This document shows positions 33,819 to 44,064 of a DNA stretch of 64,000 bases, piece after piece. The notes beneath the pieces were generated by a model. The model saw only the letters and a list, made by a program, of their open reading frames with translations. It ran no database searches and was not told where the DNA came from. The position numbers were made by a program, and so were the translations under genes. Numbering within the stretch: the first letter of the stretch is position 1; the number at the start of each line of letters is the position of its first letter. Source of the stretch: Kitagawia praeruptora (Eukaryota > Streptophyta > Magnoliopsida > Apiales > Apiaceae); assembly GCA_037693485.1 (NCBI GenBank), contig CM075347.1, positions 136,990,501-137,054,500 on the forward strand, given 5' to 3'.

Positions 33819-34556
33819 TGTTAACTCGAATAACTTGTAGAAGGGGGGGGGGGTTGAATACAAGTTATATAATCGTGTCTGATTTTTGCTTGATTATATG
33901 AACAAGAATAAACGAATGAATCAAACTCTGTTTGTATTAATAAGATCAAATAAAAACTCTACCAAAGGTGTACAAATACCTTTAGCAGCTGCTGACAATA
34001 CAAATATCTCTCTCTGTTTGTTTCGAACTTTCGAATACAAACCTTATACAGAACTACGCACACGAACTTACAACTTCGTCGCACTTTTTACAATGATATT
34101 GAGAGAGTATTTATAATGCTACCTATCAACTAATAACAGAAAGATATAATCTATACATGACAATGTTCTGTCTTCTAGTCGATAGTTTCCATCAATAGAA
34201 AACTCTTTCCTTCATAATATCTTCTTGCTTGTTCTTCAAACAAAGATCCTGTTTTATAGCACTTGCCAGTTTCTGTAGCATCCATAATGACATCATCAGT
34301 AACACGACTGATATCAGGATCTGTACACTGCATCAGTATCTGATCAACCATCAGTATTAGACCATCATCAGGATTTGCCCTTTGTTCCTGACATGTAGTC
34401 TCCGATACACTGTTCATTCCTGACTAAACTGTACAGATAACTGTTTTACACATAAATCCTATATAAAGTGCTAAATCCTTTATAAGATCAGGATTACAAG
34501 AAGTATAATGTGTAAATTCTATTCTTAACATCACAACTTATGAATTATTCCTAACA
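33819..34556 (-). repeat. 5' LTR of element C
   Basis: On the plus strand it starts TGTTAACTCG and ends TTCCTAACA, followed by the target TGTAG. A minus-strand TATAAATA lies at about 34108-34115. U3 carries several catcagtat, catcaggat and ctgatatcagg copies. A run of 11 G lies at about 33843. Confidence 0.93.
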
Positions 34557-37500
34557 TGTAGCTTGGCCTCAGTAACAACTTTAACTTCTATAGGCTTGGC
34601 ACTCTCAGGTATGGAGGATGGAAGTTTGTCAGAAGGCATACTCCCTGCAACCACTGTGGTAGTTATGGATTGCTTTTGACCACCAGGAGTAGTAATGTGC
34701 ACAGTTGGTAGAGTAACAACTGGCAGTAGGGTAGGAGGCTCATCAACTTTGGACTTGCCTTTGCCTGGCACATTGGTTGTAGATTGTGCTCTGTGATGAC
34801 CACCCTCATTTATCTGTATGCCCTTCTCCTTAGGTTTCTCCCCCTTTGGATTTGAGTTCATGGACCTTTTCTCCCCCTTAGGCTTGTTGTCAGGCACAGA
34901 GGCTGTAGAAATCACCTGTGGGTTGAAAGATTCTTCAGGTAGAGGGAGACCCATTTGCTTCATCATTGCAGCCAACATGGATTGCTGATGCAGAAGGACA
35001 TTAGCTGTGGTGGTTGCTTGAGTGTCCAACTGATCATGGAGAAGGTCAACCTTGTCTGTAAGGTGAGCATTTGACTTAGTGAGAGTAGCCACCTCCTTTT
35101 CAAGAGTGTTCACCTTAGTGAATAGCTCATTGGCCTTGAAACCAGACAAAGATTGATCCTGCAGCCTCTTCACTTCATACTTAGACAGTTCATGCACGGG
35201 GACTTCAGTCACTAGCCTATCTCTATAAAGATTCTTGAACATTGTCCTCAGCATGGCATTGGCCTCTGTAGTCTGGTTAGATAGATTTTGAAATCTGCTT
35301 CCTAGGCCTGTGACTGTATCTTTGAGGAGGGCTAGGCCATTGTCCATCTTTGTGCAGGTGGTGTTGCAGTGTTTGAGATCTTTGACCACACTGTCCAGTT
35401 GAGGAAATTTAGCATCAAAGGCCCTCTTGACTTCTGCTACTGAAGTGGCTGTCTTGTCACACACCCTGTTGACTTCAGTTTTGACTCCCTTGCCAAGATA
35501 GTGTGCATCCTTGAGGAAACCCTTGTAGGAATCATTGACAGCTTCATACACTTCACTAGGAGACAGGGATTTTGCATTGGAGCCCAGTGAAGTGATGTAT
35601 TCCTCTCTAAGGTATTGAAGTGCTTCACTGAGAGTTATATCATTCTTTCCTTGCAGCCAGGCATCTACATTGCCATCTCTCTCAGCATCATCAATAATCT
35701 TGGCCTTCTGCATCTTCACATCATCCCTATGGCATAGTAAGATAGCCTCATAGTCTGGATTAGGGATATTGGAGGTGACAAGATTCTGAGCTATTTTTAC
35801 AAACTCAGGAATCTGATCCACAATTAAGCTTTGAAGTGCTTCAACCGTCAATTTTTGTGGAACAGACCCTGATCCTGAAGCACTATCATGTTGCACAGGC
35901 TTCAGCCATTGTGACATAAAGTCAGAGCTAGAGCTAGGCAAGCTAGACTTCTCAGTTACAGATGCAACTTCTGTAACCGGATGGATTGACTCTACTACTG
36001 GTGTCACCACAGAAGTGGGATGAGTTACACCAGTAGTTGACACAGACACAGAGTCTCTAGTAAAAACTAGTGAAGCCTTTGTGGTTGTGATGGTGTCATT
36101 AGGATATGCCCCAACATGCATTCCCTCACCATCTAAATGTGGGTCCTGGGTGGTGAGCAAAGTGTCATGCACTAAGTCACTTGAAATTATTGGCTCATCA
36201 AGAGAAAAGAATTCTTGATGATCAATGCCTTGCCTCTCAGTTGCCTGAGTTGCAGGTTCCAAAGAAATTTCAGTGTTAGATTCTGGAAGAGAAGTGTGTT
36301 GTAGAGTAGATTTTGGCAACTCCCCCTGAGAGATAGAGAGAGTTTCAAGTGTGATGTGCTCTCCACTCAGTGTAGTGCCAGCCTTATCACTCCCATGTGC
36401 TGACTCTGTACAAGAAGGTGCATTGGGGAGGATGCTTGATTCTATAGGTGCACCCTATTGAGAGGATACACCTAGTGAGCTGTGTGCCCCTGATTTTACA
36501 ACTTCAGCCATTTGTGTGACTGAAGAGGTGGTCTTAGATTTCTTCCTCTGTGGTCTCTGTAAGGGTGACTCAGGTTCCTCACTTTCTAGACCTAATTCAA
36601 CAGCTAATGCAGCTTCAGATAGGATATTTAGTGGTGCAGACATTACTTCTTTTCTCTTCTTTTTACTAACATCACCCTTTTGAGAGGATGATGCAGTTGG
36701 CTCAGTGTGTGGTAGAGTGTTTGGTTGAGAGGGTTGGTTAGCAGGCCCTGGGTTAGCATTTTGTTCTACTTGCTTGGGCCATGCTAACTTAGATGCATCG
36801 AATGTTGGCATGTTGTGGGGATAAGTTCTAAACAAACTCTCCATATGGGGAGTTATGTTCAGTCTTACATCCACATCATTCCTAGTCTCCAAATTACCAA
36901 AAATGAGTTTGGTCATGGACTTAGGATAGCCTATTCTATTTTTATCAATCCCAGGCAATTCAATCAATGAAGCATTCTTAAAATTAAGTACAGATTGAAT
37001 AAAGCGAGGGAAGAAAATATCAGTACCTCTCTTGGTTGTGTTCTTACCAAGTCTTCCATATAGTTCTCGGAGAATGATTTGGCCAACATCTATCTTCTTT
37101 CCATAGGCCAATGCATAGCCAATTTGCTGCACAGGTGCACTGATTTGATCAAAGCTTGATTTCCTGGCAGTGAAGACTTGAAGAAGAGTTGCAAACACAT
37201 AGCTCCACTCCTTTCTCAGATTCTTTCTGTTTAGCTTTCCAAGATTGATCCCATCTGAGTAGTTGATGAACTCAAAGAATTCCTCTAACTCTGCATTAGT
37301 GGCCAGTCTGTCAAATGACTCTTGTTGTAGGCCCAGTGCTTGGTTCATGTCTGCAGTAGTGATAGTGATTTCCTTATCTTGAATCTTGCAGTAGATGATA
37401 TATGAAGTGATTGCGTTTTCCAGGGCTACAACCTCCACAATAGCAGTACCCCAAAACTGTTCCAGGATATCTAGATACAGAGTTGGGTTGGCAGAGAGTG

Positions 37501-37597
37501 CATCCTTGATGTATGACTCAGCCATCCATTTCACAAAGCACTTGAAATTGGCATTGGGTGCTTCAACATCACTAGTGAGAGCGATGAAGTTGGTGTT
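34557..37597 (-). pseudogene. Element A ORF3, N-terminal and middle part
   Basis: It continues from the first codons of ORF3 on the other side of B (50491-50469), in frame across the GTGTT duplication. The N-terminal domain (to about 36880) has the block order seen in B and C: YIKDALSANPTLYLDILEQF, then RKEWSYVFATLLQVF and GYALAYGKKIDVG. A single TAG (36455-36457) interrupts the frame, which then continues to the C insertion at 34557. With the part at 11647-9950 the whole gene would be close to 1,590 codons, like B's intact 1,531. Confidence 0.85.
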
Positions 37598-38094
37598 TGT
37601 TAGATATTGATTCAAGAGATGATCAGGATCTGGGCATTACTGATCAGATACTGATGCTGACGTCATCAGGAATGCACCGTCAGTATTGGACTATCAGGAT
37701 TAGAAGCTGGTCAGTATTTGATGAAGATTCTCATCAGACCAGAGATCAAGGAAGATTGATATGTCGGTTCCTAATTTGTAGGAAGGCAGCTATCATACAA
37801 GATATACATTCAGAGATATATGTAATTGATTTAGAATATCTTGTAATTGATAGTGCAACTGTGTACATTATATAAACACAGTTTAGGTTTTACATTTTGT
37901 AATCGCTTACACGAGTTATATTGTAACCTAGCAGCTCTTAAGAACATAAGAATTTCTTAAGAGAGTTTTGTAACAGTTTTATATCAGAGTTAATAAAGCT
38001 GTTATTGATTCATACTTGTGTTATTTGTTTTTAGTCGAAAATCTTATACAATTGTATTCAACCCCCTTCTACAATTGTTATTTACTGGGCAACA
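37598..38094 (+). repeat. 5' LTR of element B
   Basis: It starts TGTTAGATATTG and ends TACTGGGCAACA. TATATAAA at 37869-37876 is the promoter TATA box. U3 has at least six atcagga / atactgat / gtcagtatt motifs (37617-37735) and a TGACGTCA palindrome at 37658-37665. Confidence 0.96.
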
Positions 38095-38096
38095 AT

Positions 38097-38108
38097 TGGT
38101 ATCAGAGC
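38097..38108 (+). other. Primer binding site of element B, first copy
   Basis: TGGTATCAGAGC two bases after the LTR end, complementary to initiator tRNA-Met. A second identical copy lies at 38379-38390. Confidence 0.93.
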
Positions 38109-38390
38109 AGGTCACGGGGTTCGAATCCCACTGTCGCGCATATTTATGTCAAAAGTAAGAATACATAATATGCCAAAGGCATCTGTGTGAATCAGCCATT
38201 GTCTCCTAACAGGGACTTGTTAGTACTGGGAGATGCTGGGGGGGGGGGATTGTTGGGTTGTCCAGCATCTTCCTATTTCGAAACCGTGGCGCTGGTTGTA
38301 CTCTATAAAGACTAGAGTTGCGCCTTCTCTACAAGCTCGGGCTTTTAGATCAACTGGTAAGCGCTTGGTCCTAACAATTGGTATCAGAGC
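38109..38390 (+). mobile_element. TRIM-derived insert in the leader of element B
   Basis: The segment lies between two copies of aacaattggtatcagagc (38091-38108 and 38373-38390). It holds, in order: a short internal region starting aggtcacggggttcgaatcc, a polypurine tract with an 11-G run (38238-38248), and a 126-bp sequence (38251-38376) that starts TGTTGGGTTGTCC and ends GGTCCTAACA, like an LTR. This is a TRIM element without its 5' LTR, merged with B at the primer binding site. The family is inferred from the very small LTR and internal size. Confidence 0.65.
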
Positions 38391-38425
38391 TAAACTGATT
38401 AATTTTAATCAGTAACGATCTTAAG

Positions 38426-40741
38426 ATGTCGACAAGCAAGTATGAAAGCATTAAAATTCCAATTCTCAAGAGGACCGAGTATCCAACCTGGAAAGTGAAA
38501 ATGTTGATGTATCTAGAAGCAACTGATCCTGACTATCTTGACAGGATCAATGTTGGACCATTTCTTCCAACAAAACTAGTTGCAAGAACAGAGACTGTTG
38601 CTGAACACTATGTCATTAAGGCAAAGAATGAATGGACGACAGAAGAAAAGGTTCAAGTACTCAAAGATGCAAAGGTAAAGAATATTTTGCATAACAGTCT
38701 TGATAATGTCATGTCTAACAGGGTAATAGCATGCAAGACTGCGAAGGAAATTTGGAATACTTTGGAAACTCAATGTCAAGGTACTGAATCTATCAAAAGA
38801 AACAGAAGGGCTCTGTTAATTCAGGAGTATGAGCAATTCGATGCTAAATCTGATGAAAGCCTTACTGATATGTACGATAGATTCTTGACTTTACTGAACA
38901 ATCTATCACTGGTTGGCAAAGAGTATGATCCAGAGGATTCAAATACCAAATTTCTCAGAGCTTTAACTGAAGAGTGGGATACTCAAGCTTCAATCATAAG
39001 GCATCAATATGATTTGAAGATGCTGTCTCTTGATGAAGTCTATGGAATGCTAAGAACTCATGATCTTGAGGTTCAACAGAGGAAGAACAAGAAAAATGTC
39101 AAAGCAAAATCTGTTGCTTTGAATGTTGAATCAAAATCAAAGGGAAAAGCTGAGGAGGTTTATAACCGAAAGAGTAGAGTGGAAGAGTCAATTCCTGATG
39201 ACTCATCATCAGATACTGATACTGAGTCTGATCCTGATACTGATGATGACTCTACTGATTCTGATATGATGGAAATGGTTGCTATGATAGTCAAGGGCTT
39301 CAAAAAGATGAAATTCAGAAAGGCTAGGAAGCAAGGGAAATTCCAGAAGAAAACCTTCAATGCTGACAAAGACAGGTACAAGAAGAAAGAAGGCAAAAGC
39401 AGCAAGTTTGACAAGTCAAAAATCAGATGCTATAACTGTGATGGGATGGGTCATTTTGCAACTGAGTGCAAGAAGACCAAAACCAAAGCTCTCATTTCTT
39501 CAAGCAAGGATTGGATGGACTCATCATCAGACTCTGAAGAGGAGAAAGTGAATTATGCTTTGATGGCTAAAACTGATGAGACTTCTGCTGGTGAAACCAA
39601 GGTATCTGAAGTTTTATTTGATTTTGATACTAATAATGTTTCTGAGCTAAGATCTTTCTTAAAATCTCTGCATATTAGTTTTAGGAGTCAATCTCTTGAA
39701 AATACAAGAATAAAATCTGAAATGGCAGAGGTTGTTAAGAGAAATGATCATCTAGAAGCTGAGTTAATTTTCTTGCATGAAGTTCAAGCTGAATGTGATA
39801 ATGCTAAACACATGAAACTTGAAATGGAGTTTAAATGTAATGAACTTGAGAGGCAACTTAAAGATGCTAATGAAAAACTCAGAACCTGGACACATTCTGG
39901 TACAAAAACTCATGAAATCATTTCTGATAAAAACTGGAAAGAGTGTCTAGGGTATAAACCAGAAAATGAGAAAAAGGACAAAGGAAAGGTTGTTTCATCT
40001 AACCCTGGAAGAGTTATAGTTAATAACTCAACAAATCCAAAAACCTACAGATATGTTACAGACAGTACCAAAACCAAACTAAAGCCAGTTAATTATGTGT
40101 ATCCAGAAATTCCCAAATCTACTTCAGAAGAGGGGTCTACTTCTACACATCATTCTGAGACTAGAACTGTCAAAAACAAAAATGTAGGTCTTTTGTCCAA
40201 AAAGCAATTGAGGGACAGAATCTGTGAGGTAACAGATAGGAAGAGAGTTCCAACTGTCAAAAGGAATAGGAATGGTAAAGTTGGAATAAACAAGGAGAAT
40301 AATTATAAGTATATTCCGAATGCACCAAGAAAAGTATGTTTTAACTGTGGTAATTCTAATCATCTTGCTATTGATTGCAGGAGGAGTAAAAACAAGCCAA
40401 CTGTAGTTCCTAAGTCTGACATTAGGAATAAATCAGTATTCTATAAACCACAGAATCCTTGTTTCCATTGTGGCAGTAAATGGCATTCTATCTATACATG
40501 TGAAGAATACCATAATTTGTACTATAATTATTATGAGCCTTTGCCAAAGTTCAATAAAAGTGCAAATTTTGGAAAAGCAAAGAACTTGAATTCTAATCAT
40601 GCATCTGTCAAGATAAAGACTAATTCTGATGGAGTTAATTCTGATAAAAATGTCTTTACAAGAAAATCTTCTACTGATAAAGATGTTAAATTGCATGAAA
40701 AGAGAACCCAACAAGTGTGGGTTCTTAAAAATTCTAACTGA
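38426..40741 (+). CDS. gag: Element B gag
   Basis: ATG 38426 follows the leader; the product has 771 residues. The N-terminus has the copia gag core (YPTWKVKMLMYLEATDPDYLD, AKEIWNTLETQCQGTES). An acidic Asp/Ser/Thr repeat region comes next. Three CCHC knuckles follow: CYNCDGMGHFATEC, CFNCGNSNHLAIDC and CFHCGSKWHSIYTC, the second and third close to the end. A coiled-coil stretch lies between. It ends VWVLKNSN, then TGA (40739-40741). It forms the capsid and binds RNA. Confidence 0.95.
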   Translation: MSTSKYESIKIPILKRTEYPTWKVKMLMYLEATDPDYLDRINVGPFLPTKLVARTETVAEHYVIKAKNEWTTEEKVQVLKDAKVKNILHNSLDNVMSNRVIACKTAKEIWNTLETQCQGTESIKRNRRALLIQEYEQFDAKSDESLTDMYDRFLTLLNNLSLVGKEYDPEDSNTKFLRALTEEWDTQASIIRHQYDLKMLSLDEVYGMLRTHDLEVQQRKNKKNVKAKSVALNVESKSKGKAEEVYNRKSRVEESIPDDSSSDTDTESDPDTDDDSTDSDMMEMVAMIVKGFKKMKFRKARKQGKFQKKTFNADKDRYKKKEGKSSKFDKSKIRCYNCDGMGHFATECKKTKTKALISSSKDWMDSSSDSEEEKVNYALMAKTDETSAGETKVSEVLFDFDTNNVSELRSFLKSLHISFRSQSLENTRIKSEMAEVVKRNDHLEAELIFLHEVQAECDNAKHMKLEMEFKCNELERQLKDANEKLRTWTHSGTKTHEIISDKNWKECLGYKPENEKKDKGKVVSSNPGRVIVNNSTNPKTYRYVTDSTKTKLKPVNYVYPEIPKSTSEEGSTSTHHSETRTVKNKNVGLLSKKQLRDRICEVTDRKRVPTVKRNRNGKVGINKENNYKYIPNAPRKVCFNCGNSNHLAIDCRRSKNKPTVVPKSDIRNKSVFYKPQNPCFHCGSKWHSIYTCEEYHNLYYNYYEPLPKFNKSANFGKAKNLNSNHASVKIKTNSDGVNSDKNVFTRKSSTDKDVKLHEKRTQQVWVLKNSN

Positions 40742-40758
40742 GTTCTTTGTGATTCTGA

Positions 40759-43700
40759 TTGCAGGGTAAAAAGAAAAATGTGTTAGTCATGGATAGTGGA
40801 TGTTCTGTGCACATGACTGGAGACAAAACCTTGCTATCAGAATTTGAGGAAAAGGCTGGCCCAACTGTGTCTTATGGGGATGGCAACATTGGACAAACTT
40901 TGGGATATGGCAGCATTGTAATTGGAAATGTCATCATTGAAAAAGTAGCTCTGGTGAAAGGACTAAAGCACAATCTGTTGAGTGTTAGTCAGATCACAGA
41001 CAGAGGTTATCGTGTCAACTTTAATGATACTCATTTTGAAGTAATCAGCAAATCTACAGGAAAGATTGCATTAACAGGTCAAAGACATGGTAACATTTAT
41101 GAAGCCAACATTCACTCTAATACTGAAAATCCATCTACATGCCTCATCAGTAAAGCATCTGTAGATGAAAGTTGGAATTGGCATAAGAAGCTTTCTCATC
41201 TCAACTTCAACAATATAAATGAGTTGGTTAAGAAAGACTTGGTAAGAGGATTACCAAAGGCTCTATATACTCCTGATGGACTCTGTGATGCTTGTCAGAA
41301 GGCTAAACAGAGAAGGACATCATTCAAGAGCAAAACTGAATCCTCAATTGATGAACCATATCACATGCTACACCTCGACTTGTTTGGACCAGTGAATATT
41401 ATGTCCATCAGTAAGAAACGGTATACTCTAGTCATTGTTGATGAATATACTAGATTTACCTGGGTTTATTTTCTTCACAGAAAAGATGAAACTGCTGAAA
41501 TACTGCTGGACCATGTTAGACTTATTGAAACTGGTACGGAATACAAAGTCAAGATTCTGAGAAGTGATAATGGGACTGAATTCAAGAATTCAGCAATGGA
41601 AGAGTTCTGCAAATACAAAGGAATAGTTCAACAATTCTCTGCTCCTGGCACTCCTCAGCAAAATGGAGTAGTTGAAAGAAAGAACAGAACTCTTATTGAA
41701 GCTGGTAGAACTATGTTGGAAGAAGCTAAACTACCTACATATTTCTGGGCAGAAGCAGTCAACACAGCTTGTTACACTCAAAATATTACACTAATCAACA
41801 GACATGGTGTAACTCCTTATCAGATGATTAAGGAAAAGAAGCCAAGTTTGAAGCATCTACATGTGTTTGGCTGCAAGTGCTTTGTTCTAAGACCTCATCC
41901 AGAACAGCTAGGAAAATTTGAGACAAAAGCTGATGAGGCCATCTTTATTGGCTATCCAACAACAAGAGCCTTTAAAGTCTATAATCTAAGAACAAAGACA
42001 GTCATGGAGTCTATTAATGTATCTTTTGATGATAGAAAGTTAACAGGAATACAAGAAGACTCTCATGACAGTTTGACTTTTGCAAATGAAGCTACCAACA
42101 ATCCTGATGAAGTCACGGCAGATACTGATACTCTGTCAGATCCTGACGATCGATCAATTCCTGATCAAACACCTGTTACTGATGATGACTCAAATAATGC
42201 AAATGTTGAGGGGGAGCAAGAGCGAGACATCACTAGTGATGATTCAACTCAAACATCAAGTAGAGATTCATCGGAAACAGACTCAAGTGACAATCAAGAT
42301 AGTACATCAGAAGAAGATAGCACTATCTCAGGGGGAGCTTCTAGCAACTCTAGTTCTTTTGAAGAAAACACCAATCCAGGGGGAGCATCCAGTTCAAGAA
42401 ATGACTTACCATCAGCAAGGAAATGGACAAAAAGTCATACTCCTGATTTAATCATTGGGAATCCTGAAGCAGGTGTTAAGACAAGAAGTGCAACTCAAAA
42501 TGAATGTTTATATAATAACTTTCTGTCAAAGGAGGAGCCCAAGAAAGTTGAAGATGCACTTAAGGATGCTGATTGGGTGACAGCTATGCAAGAAGAACTG
42601 AATGAGTTTGAAAGAAATGAAGTCTGGAAACTAGTACCAAGACCCAAAGGAAGGTCTATTGTAGGTACAAAGTGGGTATTCAGAAATAAGACTGATTCAG
42701 ATGGCACAATTGTGAGAAATAAAGCAAGACTAGTAGCAAAGGGGTATTCTCAACAGGAAGGAATAGATTATGATGAGACTTTTGCTCCTGTTGCAAGACT
42801 GGAGGCCATCAGAATTTTTCTGGCATATGCAGCCCACAAGAAATTCAAAGTATTCCAGATGGACGTAAAAAGTGCTTTTCTCAATGGAGAACTGGAAGAG
42901 GAGGTATATGTTGAACAACCTCCTGGATTTATTGATCCCAAACATCCAGATCATGTCTATAGACTGGATAAAGCACTTTATGGACTAAAGCAAGCTCCAA
43001 GAGCCTGGTATGAAACCTTAGCTCAATTCTTACTGGAAAGTGGATTCAACAGAGGTACAATTGATAAAACCTTATTTTACTTGAATCATGGTAAGGATTT
43101 GCTGTTAGTTCAAATATATGCTGATGATATCATTTTTGGGTCAACTAATACTAAGCTGTGTGAGAAGTTTTCAAAGCTAATGCAGTCGAGATATCAAATG
43201 AGCATGATGGGTGAAATGAGCTATTTCTTAGGTCTTCAAGTTAAACAGACTGATGAAGGGATTTTTATCAATCAGTCAAAATACACAAAGAATTTACTAA
43301 AAAGGTTTAACATGCAAGACAGCTCTACAGCTTCCACTCCTATAGCTACAGCTACAAAGCTTGATCCTGATCAAGGAACTGAAGTAGATGTAACCAACTA
43401 TAGAGGGATGATTGGCTCACTCTTATATCTAACTGCTAGCAGACCTGATATCATGTATGCAACCTGTCTATGTGCAAGATTTCAAGCAAATCCTAGAGAA
43501 CCGCATCTCATTGCAGTAAAAAGGATTTTCAGATATCTAAAGGGCACATCTTCTCTTGGCCTTTGGTATGCCAGAGAATCAGACTTTAGTTTGTGTGGCT
43601 ATTCAGATGCTGATTTTGCTGGATGCAAAATAGACAGGAAAAGTACTTCAGGCAGTTGTCAGTTTCTTGGAGGAAGACTAGTTTCTTGGTTCAGTAAAAA

Positions 43701-44064
43701 GCAAAAGTCTATCTCCACATCAACTGCAGAAGCTGAGTACATTGCTGCTGGAAGCTGTTGTGCTCAGATCATGTGGATGAGAAATCAGCTAATGGACTAT
43801 GGTTTGTCATTTTCAAAAATACCTATTTATTGTGATAACCAAAGTGCTATTGCTATGACAGGAAATCCAGTTCAACACTCTCTTACAAAGCACATCAGCA
43901 TCAGGTATCACTTCATAAGAGAACAAGTACTGGAAGGAACAATTGAACTTCATTTTGTTCCTACTGATCAACAGTTAGCTGATATATTCACCAAGCCACT
44001 ACCTGAGGCTACTTTTACAAAGTTGGTGAATGAACTTGGAATGGTAAACTATGGCAGTTCCTGA
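40759..44064 (+). CDS. pol: Element B pol: protease, integrase, RT, RNase H
   Basis: The frame opens at TTG CAG (40759-40764), right after a TGA at 40756-40758, so no ATG or frameshift from gag explains its start. The order is: protease MDSGCSVHMTG at residue 11; GAG-pre-integrase WNWHKKLSHLNF to CDACQKAKQRR; integrase HLDLFGPVN, RSDNGTEF, GVVERKNRTLIEA; an acidic linker with three ggggag polypurine-like tracts; RT with MDVKSAFLNG, LYGLKQAPRAWY and YADD near residue 786; RNase H with STAEAEYIA and a final ADIFTKPL. RT has YADD where C and A have YVDD. All 1,101 codons are open. Confidence 0.95.
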   Translation: MQGKKKNVLVMDSGCSVHMTGDKTLLSEFEEKAGPTVSYGDGNIGQTLGYGSIVIGNVIIEKVALVKGLKHNLLSVSQITDRGYRVNFNDTHFEVISKSTGKIALTGQRHGNIYEANIHSNTENPSTCLISKASVDESWNWHKKLSHLNFNNINELVKKDLVRGLPKALYTPDGLCDACQKAKQRRTSFKSKTESSIDEPYHMLHLDLFGPVNIMSISKKRYTLVIVDEYTRFTWVYFLHRKDETAEILLDHVRLIETGTEYKVKILRSDNGTEFKNSAMEEFCKYKGIVQQFSAPGTPQQNGVVERKNRTLIEAGRTMLEEAKLPTYFWAEAVNTACYTQNITLINRHGVTPYQMIKEKKPSLKHLHVFGCKCFVLRPHPEQLGKFETKADEAIFIGYPTTRAFKVYNLRTKTVMESINVSFDDRKLTGIQEDSHDSLTFANEATNNPDEVTADTDTLSDPDDRSIPDQTPVTDDDSNNANVEGEQERDITSDDSTQTSSRDSSETDSSDNQDSTSEEDSTISGGASSNSSSFEENTNPGGASSSRNDLPSARKWTKSHTPDLIIGNPEAGVKTRSATQNECLYNNFLSKEEPKKVEDALKDADWVTAMQEELNEFERNEVWKLVPRPKGRSIVGTKWVFRNKTDSDGTIVRNKARLVAKGYSQQEGIDYDETFAPVARLEAIRIFLAYAAHKKFKVFQMDVKSAFLNGELEEEVYVEQPPGFIDPKHPDHVYRLDKALYGLKQAPRAWYETLAQFLLESGFNRGTIDKTLFYLNHGKDLLLVQIYADDIIFGSTNTKLCEKFSKLMQSRYQMSMMGEMSYFLGLQVKQTDEGIFINQSKYTKNLLKRFNMQDSSTASTPIATATKLDPDQGTEVDVTNYRGMIGSLLYLTASRPDIMYATCLCARFQANPREPHLIAVKRIFRYLKGTSSLGLWYARESDFSLCGYSDADFAGCKIDRKSTSGSCQFLGGRLVSWFSKKQKSISTSTAEAEYIAAGSCCAQIMWMRNQLMDYGLSFSKIPIYCDNQSAIAMTGNPVQHSLTKHISIRYHFIREQVLEGTIELHFVPTDQQLADIFTKPLPEATFTKLVNELGMVNYGSS

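Larger units (their letters stand above)
14713..34556 (-). mobile_element. Element C: Sirevirus-like Ty1/copia retrotransposon, left LTR truncated
   Basis: It reads on the minus strand: 5' LTR (33819-34556), primer binding site, gag, pol (interrupted by D), spacer with an antisense ORF, ORF3, polypurine tract and a 3' LTR that lacks its outer half. The right flank is TGTAG, the same target as that of the solo LTR at 11648. It is therefore one of two copies produced after an insertion in A's ORF3. Excluding D it is about 11.8 kb. Confidence 0.9.

Noticed and set aside
37597..37875. 92-codon ORF, also at 49971-50249
   Set aside because: It is LTR sequence of element B and occurs once in each LTR; no family resemblance.
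38109..38376. tRNA gene in the leader of B
   Set aside because: A-box- and B-box-like pieces are in the wrong order and no cloverleaf can be drawn in the present sequence.
40700..40764. -1 ribosomal frameshift to make gag-pol in B
   Set aside because: The pol frame has a TGA at 40756-40758, between the gag stop and pol, so a shift within gag would end there.
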